Of a DNA stretch of 64,000 nucleotides, positions 37,855-45,330 are shown piece by piece. Where the stretch lies: the NCBI RefSeq assembly GCF_021129235.1, contig NZ_JAJOMA010000007.1, forward strand, positions 124,001-188,000, read 5' to 3'. The first letter of the stretch is position 1. The number at the start of each line of letters is the position of its first letter. A model generated the notes under the pieces. It saw only the letters and a program-made list of their open reading frames with translations, searched no databases and was not told the DNA's origin. The DNA is from Kineosporia mesophila. GTDB lineage: Bacteria; Actinomycetota; Actinomycetes; Actinomycetales; Kineosporiaceae. The position numbers and the translations under genes are program-made.

Positions 37855-38498
37855 CGCTTTGCCACCGCCCGCTGCCACGGGGTCAGCACGCGGCTGCCCA
37901 GCACGATCAATGCGTCCAGAACCAGGGCCAGCGCCAGGCAGAGCAGGATGCCGAGCAGGGTGATCCCGGGGATGTACCGGCTGAAGCCCTCGGTGAAGAG
38001 CGAGCCGAGCTGGGGCACGCCGATCAGGGCGCCCACCGAGACCAGGCTGACGTTGGACACCGTGGCCACCCGCAGGCCGGCCGTGATGACGGGCACCGCG
38101 ATCGGCAGGTCGACCCGCAGGAAGCGGCCGATGCCGGAGAAGCCCATGGCCGTGGCGGCGGCCCGGATGTCCGGGGCCACCGAGTTGAGACCGTCCGCGA
38201 CCACCCGCACCAGCAGCGCCAGGCTGTAGACGGTCAGCGCGACCACCATGTTGACCGGCGACAGGATCTTCGTGCCGAGGATCGAGGGCATCAGGATGAA
38301 CAACGCCAGCGACGGGATCGTGTAGAGCAGCCCGGCCAGGTTGGTGATGGGCGGGTAGGTCCAGCGGTAGCGGCTCGCCACCCAGCCGATCGGCAGGGCG
38401 ATGATCAGGCCGATCACCACCGGCAGCACCGACATCCACAGGTGCGTGAAGAACCAGGACGAGACGTTGTCCGGGTTGTTCTTCAGGTAGTTGATCAT
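37851..38498 (-). CDS. betaine-type ABC transporter permease 1
   Basis: 215 residues from ATG 38496-38498, overlapping the ATPase stop (ATGA). About five membrane helices and the cytoplasmic loop AATAMGFSGIGRFLRVDLPIAVPVITAGLR that contacts the ATPase. Short OpuBB-type permease. Confidence 0.85.
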   Translation of the reverse strand: MINYLKNNPDNVSSWFFTHLWMSVLPVVIGLIIALPIGWVASRYRWTYPPITNLAGLLYTIPSLALFILMPSILGTKILSPVNMVVALTVYSLALLVRVVADGLNSVAPDIRAAATAMGFSGIGRFLRVDLPIAVPVITAGLRVATVSNVSLVSVGALIGVPQLGSLFTEGFSRYIPGITLLGILLCLALALVLDALIVLGSRVLTPWQRAVAKR

Positions 38499-39610
38499 CC
38501 GTCGCTCCCGTTGCGCCGGCCGGCCAGCTGGGACTCGATGCGCTGCACCACCTCGCTCGCCGTCACGGTACCCACCAGGGCGCCGTTGTCGTCGATGAGC
38601 ACCCCGCGGCCGGCGGGCGAGGAGAGCGCGGCGTCGAGTGCCCCGCGCAGGGAGCCGGACACCGGGGCCAGGGTGCCGCCGCGGTGCAGCAGCTCCGGCG
38701 TCACCTGCTTGCCCTCGGCCAGGGCGGCGGCGCGCACCCAGCCCAGGGGCCGGCGGGCGTCGTCGACGGCGAGCGACCAGCCGTCGCGGGCGGCCCGGCC
38801 CACGGCCGCTGCGTCGTCGCCCAGCTTGACCGTCTGCTCGGTGTCGGGGTCAAGCTGGCCGGACTCGAAACCCAGTGCCCGGTAACCACGGTCGCGACCC
38901 ACGAAACCGGCGACGAAGTCGTCCACCGGGTCGGTCAGCAAGGTCGCGGGCGAGGCCAGCTGGGCCAGCGTGCCACCGACCTTGAGCACGGCGACCTGGT
39001 CGCCGAGCTTCACCGCCTCGTCGATGTCGTGCGTGACGAAGATGATGGTCTTGCCGAGTTCCGACTGCAAGCGCAGGAATTCGTCTTGCAGCTCGGCGCG
39101 CACCACCGGGTCGACGGCGCTGAACGGCTCGTCCATGAGCATCACGGGCGGGTCGGCGGCCAGGGCCCGGGCCACGCCCACGCGTTGCTGCTGGCCGCCG
39201 GAAAGTTGTGCGGGGTAACGCTTCGCGAAAGACGCGGGCAGTCCGACGCGCTCCATCAGCTCGATCGCCTGGCTGCGCGCCTTCTTCTTGTCCCGGCCGA
39301 GCAGCAGTGGCACGGTGGCCACGTTGTCGACGATCGTGCGGTGAGGGAACAGGCCGGCGTGCTGGATCACGTAGCCGATGCCCCGGCGCAGCGTGCTCGC
39401 GTCGACCTTTCCGGTGTCCTGGTCGTCCAGCCAGATCGTGCCCGAGGTGGGCTCGATCATCCGGTTGATCATGCGCAGCGAGGTGGTCTTGCCGCAGCCG
39501 GAGGGGCCGACGAACACCGTGATCTTTCCCGAGGGCGCCACGAGATCGAGCCCGTTCACGGCCACGGTTCCGTCCGGGTACTTCTTCACCACGGATTCAA
39601 ACTTGATCAT
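38495..39610 (-). CDS. betaine-type ABC transporter ATP-binding protein
   Basis: 371 residues. Walker A GPSGCGKTT, Q-loop IQHAGLFPH, signature LSGGQQQR, Walker B VMLMDEP, switch VTHD; then a C-terminal pair of CBS-like repeats (about 240-360). OpuBA/OpuCA-type. It lies 4 bp after the IclR gene and is translationally coupled to permease 1, so regulator and importer form one operon. Confidence 0.88.
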   Translation of the reverse strand: MIKFESVVKKYPDGTVAVNGLDLVAPSGKITVFVGPSGCGKTTSLRMINRMIEPTSGTIWLDDQDTGKVDASTLRRGIGYVIQHAGLFPHRTIVDNVATVPLLLGRDKKKARSQAIELMERVGLPASFAKRYPAQLSGGQQQRVGVARALAADPPVMLMDEPFSAVDPVVRAELQDEFLRLQSELGKTIIFVTHDIDEAVKLGDQVAVLKVGGTLAQLASPATLLTDPVDDFVAGFVGRDRGYRALGFESGQLDPDTEQTVKLGDDAAAVGRAARDGWSLAVDDARRPLGWVRAAALAEGKQVTPELLHRGGTLAPVSGSLRGALDAALSSPAGRGVLIDDNGALVGTVTASEVVQRIESQLAGRRNGSDG

Positions 39611-39614
39611 GCGC

Positions 39615-40382
39615 TCATCTCTGCTCTCGGGGCATCGTGCGGGGTTCAGCGGGGTGTGCCGGGTCAGTAGTGGGCATGGCTTCGGTTCTTTCGGGCTTTT
39701 CGGAGCAATGGACGAGCTGGTCGCCTCCCAGCTGAGCGCCCAGTCCGGCGGCCAGATGGGTCAGGAGAGGCCCGAATCGGCCGATCGCCGATTCGTCCAG
39801 CCGGTAGGTGGGGCCGACGATGCTCAGGGCCGCCGCCACTCCACCGGGACCGGTGACCGGGGCCGCGACCGCCGTGACGTCGGGTTCGATGCCGGAGGCG
39901 ATGCTGGTCCAGCCCTTGTCCGGGGTGCGCCCGAGCAGGACCGATCCGGCCGCGCTCCCGGCCAGCGGGAAGGCCCGGCCGACCCAGCCGGCGTGTCGCA
40001 CCGAGTGCGTGCCCTGGGCCATGGCCAGGTAGAGGGCCGTCGCGCCGGGCCCGGTGACGCTCAGGTAGGCCGACTCGCCGGTGGCCTCGACCAGCTCGTT
40101 CAGGGCCGGGCGGCTCAGCGGCACCAGGTGCTCGTGGGAGAGGGCCTGGGCGCCCAGCTGCATCATCCGCGGGCCGGGGCGGTAGCCACCGACTTCGGCG
40201 CGGGTGACGAACTGGTCCTGCTCGAGCGTGCGCAGCAGCCGGAGTGTGGTGCTGACGGGAAGCCCGACGAGGCGGGCGAGCTCCACCAGGGGACCGGTCC
40301 CCCCGGTGCAGACGGCCGCCAGCAGAGCCAGCGCGCGTTCCACGGATCGCGTGGAAGAGCTGGCGGGGGGCTTGCCGGGCAT
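39615..40382 (-). CDS. IclR family regulator of the lyase/importer locus
   Basis: 255 residues. Winged helix (STRSVERALALLAAVCTGGTGPLVELARLVGLPVSTTLRLLRTLEQDQFV) and IclR effector domain (AFPLAGSAAGSVLLGRTPDKGW, AVAAPVTGPGGVAAALSIVGPTYRL). The last 30 residues are polar and probably disordered. It is the first gene of the importer operon and diverges from the lyase gene at 40588, with an IclR-type box between them. Confidence 0.84.
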   Translation of the reverse strand: MPGKPPASSSTRSVERALALLAAVCTGGTGPLVELARLVGLPVSTTLRLLRTLEQDQFVTRAEVGGYRPGPRMMQLGAQALSHEHLVPLSRPALNELVEATGESAYLSVTGPGATALYLAMAQGTHSVRHAGWVGRAFPLAGSAAGSVLLGRTPDKGWTSIASGIEPDVTAVAAPVTGPGGVAAALSIVGPTYRLDESAIGRFGPLLTHLAAGLGAQLGGDQLVHCSEKPERTEAMPTTDPAHPAEPRTMPREQR

Positions 40383-40456
40383 TTTCGGCGCCCCTCTCTG
40401 GTCGGTGAATGACCTTTTCTACCTCACCAGGAGGGTTGCGTCGCGGCCGGAAGAAA

Positions 40457-40475
40457 GTTTTCACTTGATGGAAAC
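40457..40475. promoter_or_regulatory. IclR-type box, lyase/importer promoter
   Basis: GTTTTCACTTGATGGAAAC, arms GTTTTCA/TGGAAAC with one mismatch around CTTGA, resembling the TTTCCA/TGGAAA halves bound by IclR. A further TGGAAAG half-site follows at about 40490. It lies 75 bp upstream of the IclR start and 113 bp upstream of the lyase. Confidence 0.45.
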
Positions 40476-40587
40476 ACCTTGCCGACTGGTGGAAAGTAAG
40501 GTCACATCGACATGAAGCGGTAAGGCGTCCAGAAACCTGCCGGGGCGGCCGTTACTTCATGAGATGGATCGGAAGCGAGGCGTGGCC

Positions 40588-42174
40588 ATGGATCAGACTC
40601 CGGCAGACCGGGCCGCCGCCGCCGCTGCGGCCTACGCGGCCCCACCGGCGCGGGTACGCAGGGCGGACGGCCCGCCCGCGATGACGATCGACGGCCGCAC
40701 CCTCACCACCCGCAAACTCGTGGCCCGCGTGGACGCCCCGCTCAAGGTGCGGATCACCCCCACCGCCCGCCGCCGCGCCGCCGCCTCGCACCAGGCCGCG
40801 AACGCCGCCGTCGGCCTGCGCCCGGTCTACGGCCGCACCACCGGCGTCGGCGCCAACCGCGAGGTGGCGCTGCCCGCCACCGACGCCGCCCGCCACACCC
40901 TCGGCCTGCTGCGCAGTCACGCCACCAGCGCCGGTCAGGTACGCAACGACATCCGGATCCGGGCCATGCTCGTCGTGCGCCTCAACCAGCTGGCCGCCGG
41001 CGGCAGCGGCATCTCGATGGCCGCGATCGACGGCCTCCAGGCGATGATCAACGCCGATGCCCTGCCCCCGATCCGCGAGCACGCCGGCATCGGCACCGGC
41101 GACCTCACCGCCATGGCCACCACCGCCCTCGGCCTGCTCGGTGAGGCACCCCTGACCAACCCGCTACGCCCGATCTCGCTCGGCATCCACGACGCCCTGC
41201 CCTTCCTCAGCTCGAACGCCGCCACCCTGGCCGACGCCGCGCTCGCCGCCACCCGCCTGCAGACCCTGGCCCGCGCCGGTCTGGCCGTGGCCACGCTCAC
41301 CGGCGTTGCGGTGCGGGCGAACTGGGAGGCATTCGGCCCGGCCGTGGCCCGCGTGACGCCGGGCCTGGGCACCCGCCAGGTCTGCCGCGTGGTCACCGGT
41401 CTGGTCACCGAGCCCGGTCAGGACGTGCCCGTGCACGACCCCGCCCGCATCCAGGACCCGTTCGGCATGCGCTGCCTGCCGCAGGTCAACGGCCTGATGA
41501 TCGACACGCTGGCGCAGCTCGACCGGGTCGTCGGCGCACACCTGAACGCCGCGGCCGAGAACCCGGTGATCCTGGCCGGTCCCGCGGTGCTCGGTCCCGA
41601 TCCGGCCCCGGTCGTCGCGCACCACGGGGGTTTCCATATTCCGGCGGTCGCCCTGGGCTGCGACAGCGCGGCCATCTCGGCGGCCCAGTCCGCGTCCCTG
41701 CTCCAGGCCCGCCTGGCCATGCTGGTCGACCCGGCCGCGACCGGCCTGCCCCCGTTCCTGGGTGACGGCACTCCCGGCGCCTCGGGTGTGATGATGCTGG
41801 AATACCTGGCCGCGTCGGCCTTCGCCGAACTGCGCAGCGCCGCGTCACCGGCCTCGCTGGGTTCGGTGAGCCTGTCGCGCGGCACCGAGGAGCACGCGAG
41901 TTTCGCCTCCCGCTCGGCCGTTCAGGTGCTGAACGCCGGAGACGCCTACGCCACGGCTCTTTCCTGCGAGTTGCTCGCCGCGGTCCGGGCCCTGCGCATG
42001 CAGGAGGCCGTCACCAAGACCGGTTCTTGCGCCGGCTGGGTCAAGATCCTCGACCTGTGCACCTCGCTCGGCGACAGCGCGGCCGACCGCGACCTCACCG
42101 GCGACCTCGCCACCGCCCAGGAACTCCTGCCCGTGCTGGCCGATCTCGTCGAGAGCTACGAACAGGACCGCTGA
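40588..42174 (+). CDS. aromatic amino acid lyase homologue lacking the MIO triad
   Basis: 528 residues from ATG 40588 (GAGG seven bases upstream). It is colinear with histidine ammonia-lyase: VYGRTTGVGANREV (Tyr81), LLRSHATSAG, QDPFGMRCLPQVNG, NAAAENPVI, GGFHIPAVALGCD and TEEHASF. The MIO-forming Ala-Ser-Gly is Gly169-Thr170-Gly171 (GIGTGDLTAMA), the usual catalytic Tyr in QDxYSxR is Phe292, and the conserved Asn near the MIO is replaced in PFLSSNAA. So MIO is probably not formed. Ergothionase-like enzymes of this fold expel trimethylamine without MIO. With a betaine-type importer opposite, such a substrate is likely. A true HutH role cannot be excluded. Confidence 0.82.
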   Translation: MDQTPADRAAAAAAAYAAPPARVRRADGPPAMTIDGRTLTTRKLVARVDAPLKVRITPTARRRAAASHQAANAAVGLRPVYGRTTGVGANREVALPATDAARHTLGLLRSHATSAGQVRNDIRIRAMLVVRLNQLAAGGSGISMAAIDGLQAMINADALPPIREHAGIGTGDLTAMATTALGLLGEAPLTNPLRPISLGIHDALPFLSSNAATLADAALAATRLQTLARAGLAVATLTGVAVRANWEAFGPAVARVTPGLGTRQVCRVVTGLVTEPGQDVPVHDPARIQDPFGMRCLPQVNGLMIDTLAQLDRVVGAHLNAAAENPVILAGPAVLGPDPAPVVAHHGGFHIPAVALGCDSAAISAAQSASLLQARLAMLVDPAATGLPPFLGDGTPGASGVMMLEYLAASAFAELRSAASPASLGSVSLSRGTEEHASFASRSAVQVLNAGDAYATALSCELLAAVRALRMQEAVTKTGSCAGWVKILDLCTSLGDSAADRDLTGDLATAQELLPVLADLVESYEQDR

Positions 42175-42202
42175 ACTCGAGGACGGGGGCACCCCCCACC
42201 AT

Positions 42203-42289
42203 TTCGTGATCATGCAAAACCTCCCCAGCGTTCTAGAACTGTGACTCGCAGAGTTCTAGAACACCGGGGAGGTTTTGCATGATCACGAA
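42203..42289. repeat. intergenic palindromic element F (83-bp core, TTCTAGAA type)
   Basis: Core 42205-42287 begins CGTGATCATGCAAAACC and ends GGTTTTGCATGATCACG, a perfect pair that extends inward through CTCCCC/GGGGAG. Two GTTCTAGAAC palindromes lie inside, as in element C. It sits between the convergent lyase and cupin genes. Confidence 0.75.
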
Positions 42290-42300
42290 CAGGAATTACG

Positions 42301-42876
42301 TCAGTTCTGGATCTGGGCGTCCCGCAGACGTTCCTGGTCGTCCGGGAACGGCTCGTCGATCGGGCGCAGCTCGTCGGCGTAGGAGACCGAGGTGCGACGC
42401 AGGACGCCGGTGGTGCTGATCGCGTACTGCCCCATGCGCCACAGGGGCGGGGAGTAGGCGTGGATCGAGACGCTGCCCTCGGCGGCGCCGGTCATCCGGT
42501 GGATGTGGTCGGTGCCGAAGCTGAACGCCTGGCCGGCGGGCACCCGGATCTCCAGGGCGGCGCTGCCGATCACCAGGTTGTGCTCGATCACCTCACCGTG
42601 GGCCACGGCGACGGCACCGGAGGAGACGTCGTGGTCGTGCCAGCCGGTGTCGTTGCTCGGGGTCCAGCACAGCACCCAGACGTCGACGTTCGCGTCGCGG
42701 TGCAGGCAGACGTAGTGGCGGTGCTCGTCGTCGTAGGCCACGTGCGGCTCCCACGCGGCCGGGTCGGCGGCGATGGCCGCGACCAGGTCGCGCAGTTCCG
42801 GGCGGGTGAGGACGCGCGCAGGAAGGTCGTTCAGGACCTGCACTTGCGTGGCCGCGGTGTCGGTGGTGCTGGTCAT
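42301..42876 (-). CDS. cysteine dioxygenase-like cupin protein
   Basis: 191 residues. A cupin of the cysteine dioxygenase type I family: GWHDHDVSSGAVAVAHGEV gives two iron-binding His and FSFGTDHIHRMTG the third, with the SIHAYSPPLWRMGQY end typical of the family. These iron enzymes oxidise thiols (cysteine, 3-mercaptopropionate and others) to sulfinates. Its start overlaps the stop of the amidohydrolase gene (ATGA), so the two work together. Because the upstream lyase may release a thiol-bearing product, a non-cysteine thiol is possible. Confidence 0.78.
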   Translation of the reverse strand: MTSTTDTAATQVQVLNDLPARVLTRPELRDLVAAIAADPAAWEPHVAYDDEHRHYVCLHRDANVDVWVLCWTPSNDTGWHDHDVSSGAVAVAHGEVIEHNLVIGSAALEIRVPAGQAFSFGTDHIHRMTGAAEGSVSIHAYSPPLWRMGQYAISTTGVLRRTSVSYADELRPIDEPFPDDQERLRDAQIQN

Positions 42877-43787
42877 GGCCTACCTCCGATCAGGAAACGC
42901 TGCGGATTGCTGACATCGATGGCGTGGTCGGCGGCACTGCCGAAGCCAAGGGGGACGGGCTGGGCGTACGGACGGTCGCTGCCCCGGACGATCGCGTCGA
43001 TCCCGAGCACGCGGACCAGGGCGTCGACCGCCTGCGGGCCGTAACTGGAGGTCTCGACGAACACACCGGGATCGAGCCGGCCCATCCGTCCGCCCCGGGC
43101 GTTCAGGCGCTCGTGCTGCAGAGGGGCCAGTCCGGCCCCGGCGACGAAACCGATCCGGAGCTTCGGCAGGAGCCCACGGCCCACGTGGTGCCAGGACCAC
43201 CAGGCCGCCGAGAGCTGGGCGGTGTAGTCGACGACGGCGGGCCACCAGCCGGGAAGTTCCTCGACCGGTACCTGCGCGACCGCCCCGGGGTGCACCAGGA
43301 CGGGCTTGCCGGCCTCTTCGCAGACCCTCAGGACCGGCGCCAGGGCGTCGAGAGCCCGGGGAGTGGCCAGCCAGGGGGCCGGCACCTGCAGCCCGACGAA
43401 ATCGCCGTGCAGCAGTTCGGCCAGGCCGGACCGGTCGGGCTCGTGACGGCCGACCGCGGCCCAGGCCCCGAAACCGGACGGGAGCTCACGGGCTCCCTCG
43501 TGCCAGGTGTCGAGAAGGGGCTGGGCCTCAGAGGCCGGAAGGTCTTCGAGGCCCAGTGGGCTGGACAGCGAGACCAGGGCCCGGACATCGCCCTGCAGGC
43601 CGAGCCGGGCGGCGACATCGTGATCGGCGGGGTTCACCTCGTACGGCGGTTCGCCCGGGAGATGAAGGGTCCATCCGCGGAGGAAGGGCGGTTCCCGGCG
43701 AGCCCGGAGCGCGGAGATCAGCGTGGACGGCCACAGGTGCTGATGCACATCGCACGACTCGCCCGAACGCGACGACACACCGACCAT
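42873..43787 (-). CDS. amidohydrolase family protein (TIM-barrel)
   Basis: 304 residues. CDVHQHLWPSTLISALRARREPPFL near the N-terminus gives the His-x-His metal motif, KPVLVHPGA a further His, and VRGSDRPYAQPV the terminal Asp of amidohydrolase-2 enzymes (hydrolases or decarboxylases). It is the first gene of a two-gene operon with the cupin. Three LacI operator copies lie between it and the LacI gene, so the substrate is probably the LacI effector or close to it. The reaction is unknown. Confidence 0.7.
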   Translation of the reverse strand: MVGVSSRSGESCDVHQHLWPSTLISALRARREPPFLRGWTLHLPGEPPYEVNPADHDVAARLGLQGDVRALVSLSSPLGLEDLPASEAQPLLDTWHEGARELPSGFGAWAAVGRHEPDRSGLAELLHGDFVGLQVPAPWLATPRALDALAPVLRVCEEAGKPVLVHPGAVAQVPVEELPGWWPAVVDYTAQLSAAWWSWHHVGRGLLPKLRIGFVAGAGLAPLQHERLNARGGRMGRLDPGVFVETSSYGPQAVDALVRVLGIDAIVRGSDRPYAQPVPLGFGSAADHAIDVSNPQRFLIGGRP

Positions 43788-43850
43788 CCTTCCGCATCTC
43801 TCGGACCTCCCCCGTCCCGACCTGCATTCTCGACTAAATCTATAGACTTA

Positions 43851-43864
43851 TTGAAGCGGTTCAC
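43851..43864. promoter_or_regulatory. LacI-type operator 1
   Basis: TTGAAGCGGTTCAC, 64 bp upstream of the amidohydrolase start. It has 12 of 14 positions in common with the perfect copy at 43977. Confidence 0.65.
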
Positions 43865-43976
43865 CCGAATGATTTCAAGTGCTGTTGCCCATGCGTCTCA
43901 AGGTGTGTCGTCCTGACGAACACCGAGCGACGCTCGATCGGGCGTCGGTGATTCCGGTAACCCGGTCCCACCTGCG

Positions 43977-43990
43977 GTGAAGCGCTTCAC
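43977..43990. promoter_or_regulatory. LacI-type operator 2 (perfect palindrome)
   Basis: GTGAAGCGCTTCAC, a perfect palindrome with the central CG that LacI-family proteins prefer. It is 73 bp upstream of the LacI start. Confidence 0.75.
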
Positions 43991-43999
43991 TGGTGTCTA

Positions 44000-44013
44000 T
44001 TGAAGCGCTTCAC
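44000..44013. promoter_or_regulatory. LacI-type operator 3
   Basis: TTGAAGCGCTTCAC, one base from the perfect palindrome and 23 bp centre to centre from operator 2, so the two lie about two helical turns apart. Confidence 0.7.
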
Positions 44014-44062
44014 CTTGATCATTTCAAGAGGAGGCGCCGGTTCCGTTCGTTACGGTTACCGC

Positions 44063-45076
44063 ATGACTCAGGGGCGTCACCGGCCGACGCTGCGCGATAT
44101 CGCCGAGGAGACTGGGCTGTCTCCGGCCGCTGTCAGCTATGCCCTGCGGGGGCTACAGGTCACCGAGGAGACCCAGGCGCGCGTCCGCGAGGCCGCGAAA
44201 CGCCTGGGGTACGAGGCTGATCCGATCGCGCGGGCACTGGCTTCTGGGCGTACCGAGACGATCGGCGTGCTCTGCGGCTCTCTCGCCGACGGATGGCAGC
44301 AGCAGGTGGCCGCGGCTCTGGGGCGAGGGCTGCTGGGGGCGGGGCGCAACCCGGTCACGGTGGACGCCGGCAACGACCCGGTGCGGGAGGCCACCCTGGC
44401 CAAGCGCATGGTCGACCAGCGGGCCGACGCACTGATCGTGCTGCCGGTCGACCCGAACGCGCCGCACTGGGCCGAGGTGGCCGACCGCACGGTGCTCGTG
44501 GCGGTGGGCGACGGCCTGCCCGGGGCCCCTACCGCCGCCGAGGTGGTCTTCGACAACGACACCGGCGTCAGCCACGGTCTGCGCATGCTCGCGGCCGCCG
44601 GGCACACCCGCGTCACCCTGCTGACGCCGACCGACCGGGCCACCCCCGACCGCCCGGCCGAGCGGATCGTGCGGCAACTGGCACCCGAGCTCGGGCTCGC
44701 CGCGGTGGTGCGCAGTTGCCCGCACGATCTCGACGGGGCCGCCGCGGTGGTGCGTGAGCTGATGGCCGCCGACGCGCCCCCCACGGCGTTCTTCTGCCTG
44801 GCCGACTCCATCGCGTTCGGCGTCTACCTGGCCGCTCGGGATCTGGGACTGTCCGTGCCGGAAGATGTTTCAGTCGTGGGCTACGACGACTTCCCGGCCG
44901 GCCGCCTGCTCACCCCGCCCCTGTCGAGCTACCGCTGGCCCATCGACGACCTGGTCTCGGCCGTGGTCAGTCACGCCGTCGAGGCGATCGACAGCAAGAC
45001 GACCGATCGGCAACGGCGCACCGTACTGGTGCCCGAGCCGATGCCCCGGGGCAGCGTGGCGCCGCCCCGGTCTTGA
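44063..45076 (+). CDS. LacI family transcriptional regulator
   Basis: 337 residues from ATG 44063; the frame is open back through operator 3 but that part cannot be coding if the operator is used. N-terminal helix-turn-helix and hinge (RPTLRDIAEETGLSPAAVSYALRGLQVTEETQARVREAAKRLGYEADPIARALASG), then a periplasmic-binding-like effector domain ending in DVSVVGYDDFPAGRLLTPPLS. No Shine-Dalgarno stands before the ATG and a TACGGT lies seven bases upstream, so the mRNA may be leaderless. It likely represses itself and the amidohydrolase-cupin operon. Confidence 0.86.
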   Translation: MTQGRHRPTLRDIAEETGLSPAAVSYALRGLQVTEETQARVREAAKRLGYEADPIARALASGRTETIGVLCGSLADGWQQQVAAALGRGLLGAGRNPVTVDAGNDPVREATLAKRMVDQRADALIVLPVDPNAPHWAEVADRTVLVAVGDGLPGAPTAAEVVFDNDTGVSHGLRMLAAAGHTRVTLLTPTDRATPDRPAERIVRQLAPELGLAAVVRSCPHDLDGAAAVVRELMAADAPPTAFFCLADSIAFGVYLAARDLGLSVPEDVSVVGYDDFPAGRLLTPPLSSYRWPIDDLVSAVVSHAVEAIDSKTTDRQRRTVLVPEPMPRGSVAPPRS

Positions 45077-45330
45077 GGTTTCGGCCGGCGGTGCCGGATC
45101 GGTTCACGGTGATGTGCACGGAGGTGGCCGCGACGGCAATTATCAGCAGGGCCGGGGTTTTGAGTTTTCCCACGGTGAAGGCGTAGCCCGTTCGCGGGCC
45201 TTTGGGTAACAAAGTCCGGGATGTCGCGATGGGCAGCGAGGACGGGTGCCGCGAGCGAGATACGTTTGCCCGGCGGGACATTGGGGTCGACTGCGTTTGC
45301 CCCGCCACGACCCTGGGTGACACTGAGGCG

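Noticed and set aside
39600-39612. TTGATCATGCGCT at the ATPase start considered as a further half copy of the palindromic element
   Set aside because: Only a short match around the Met-Ile start codons, with no CACG end or G-rich context; chance similarity.
40564-40587. Upstream ATG adding eight residues to the lyase
   Set aside because: No Shine-Dalgarno before it, whereas GAGG stands seven bases before the ATG at 40588.
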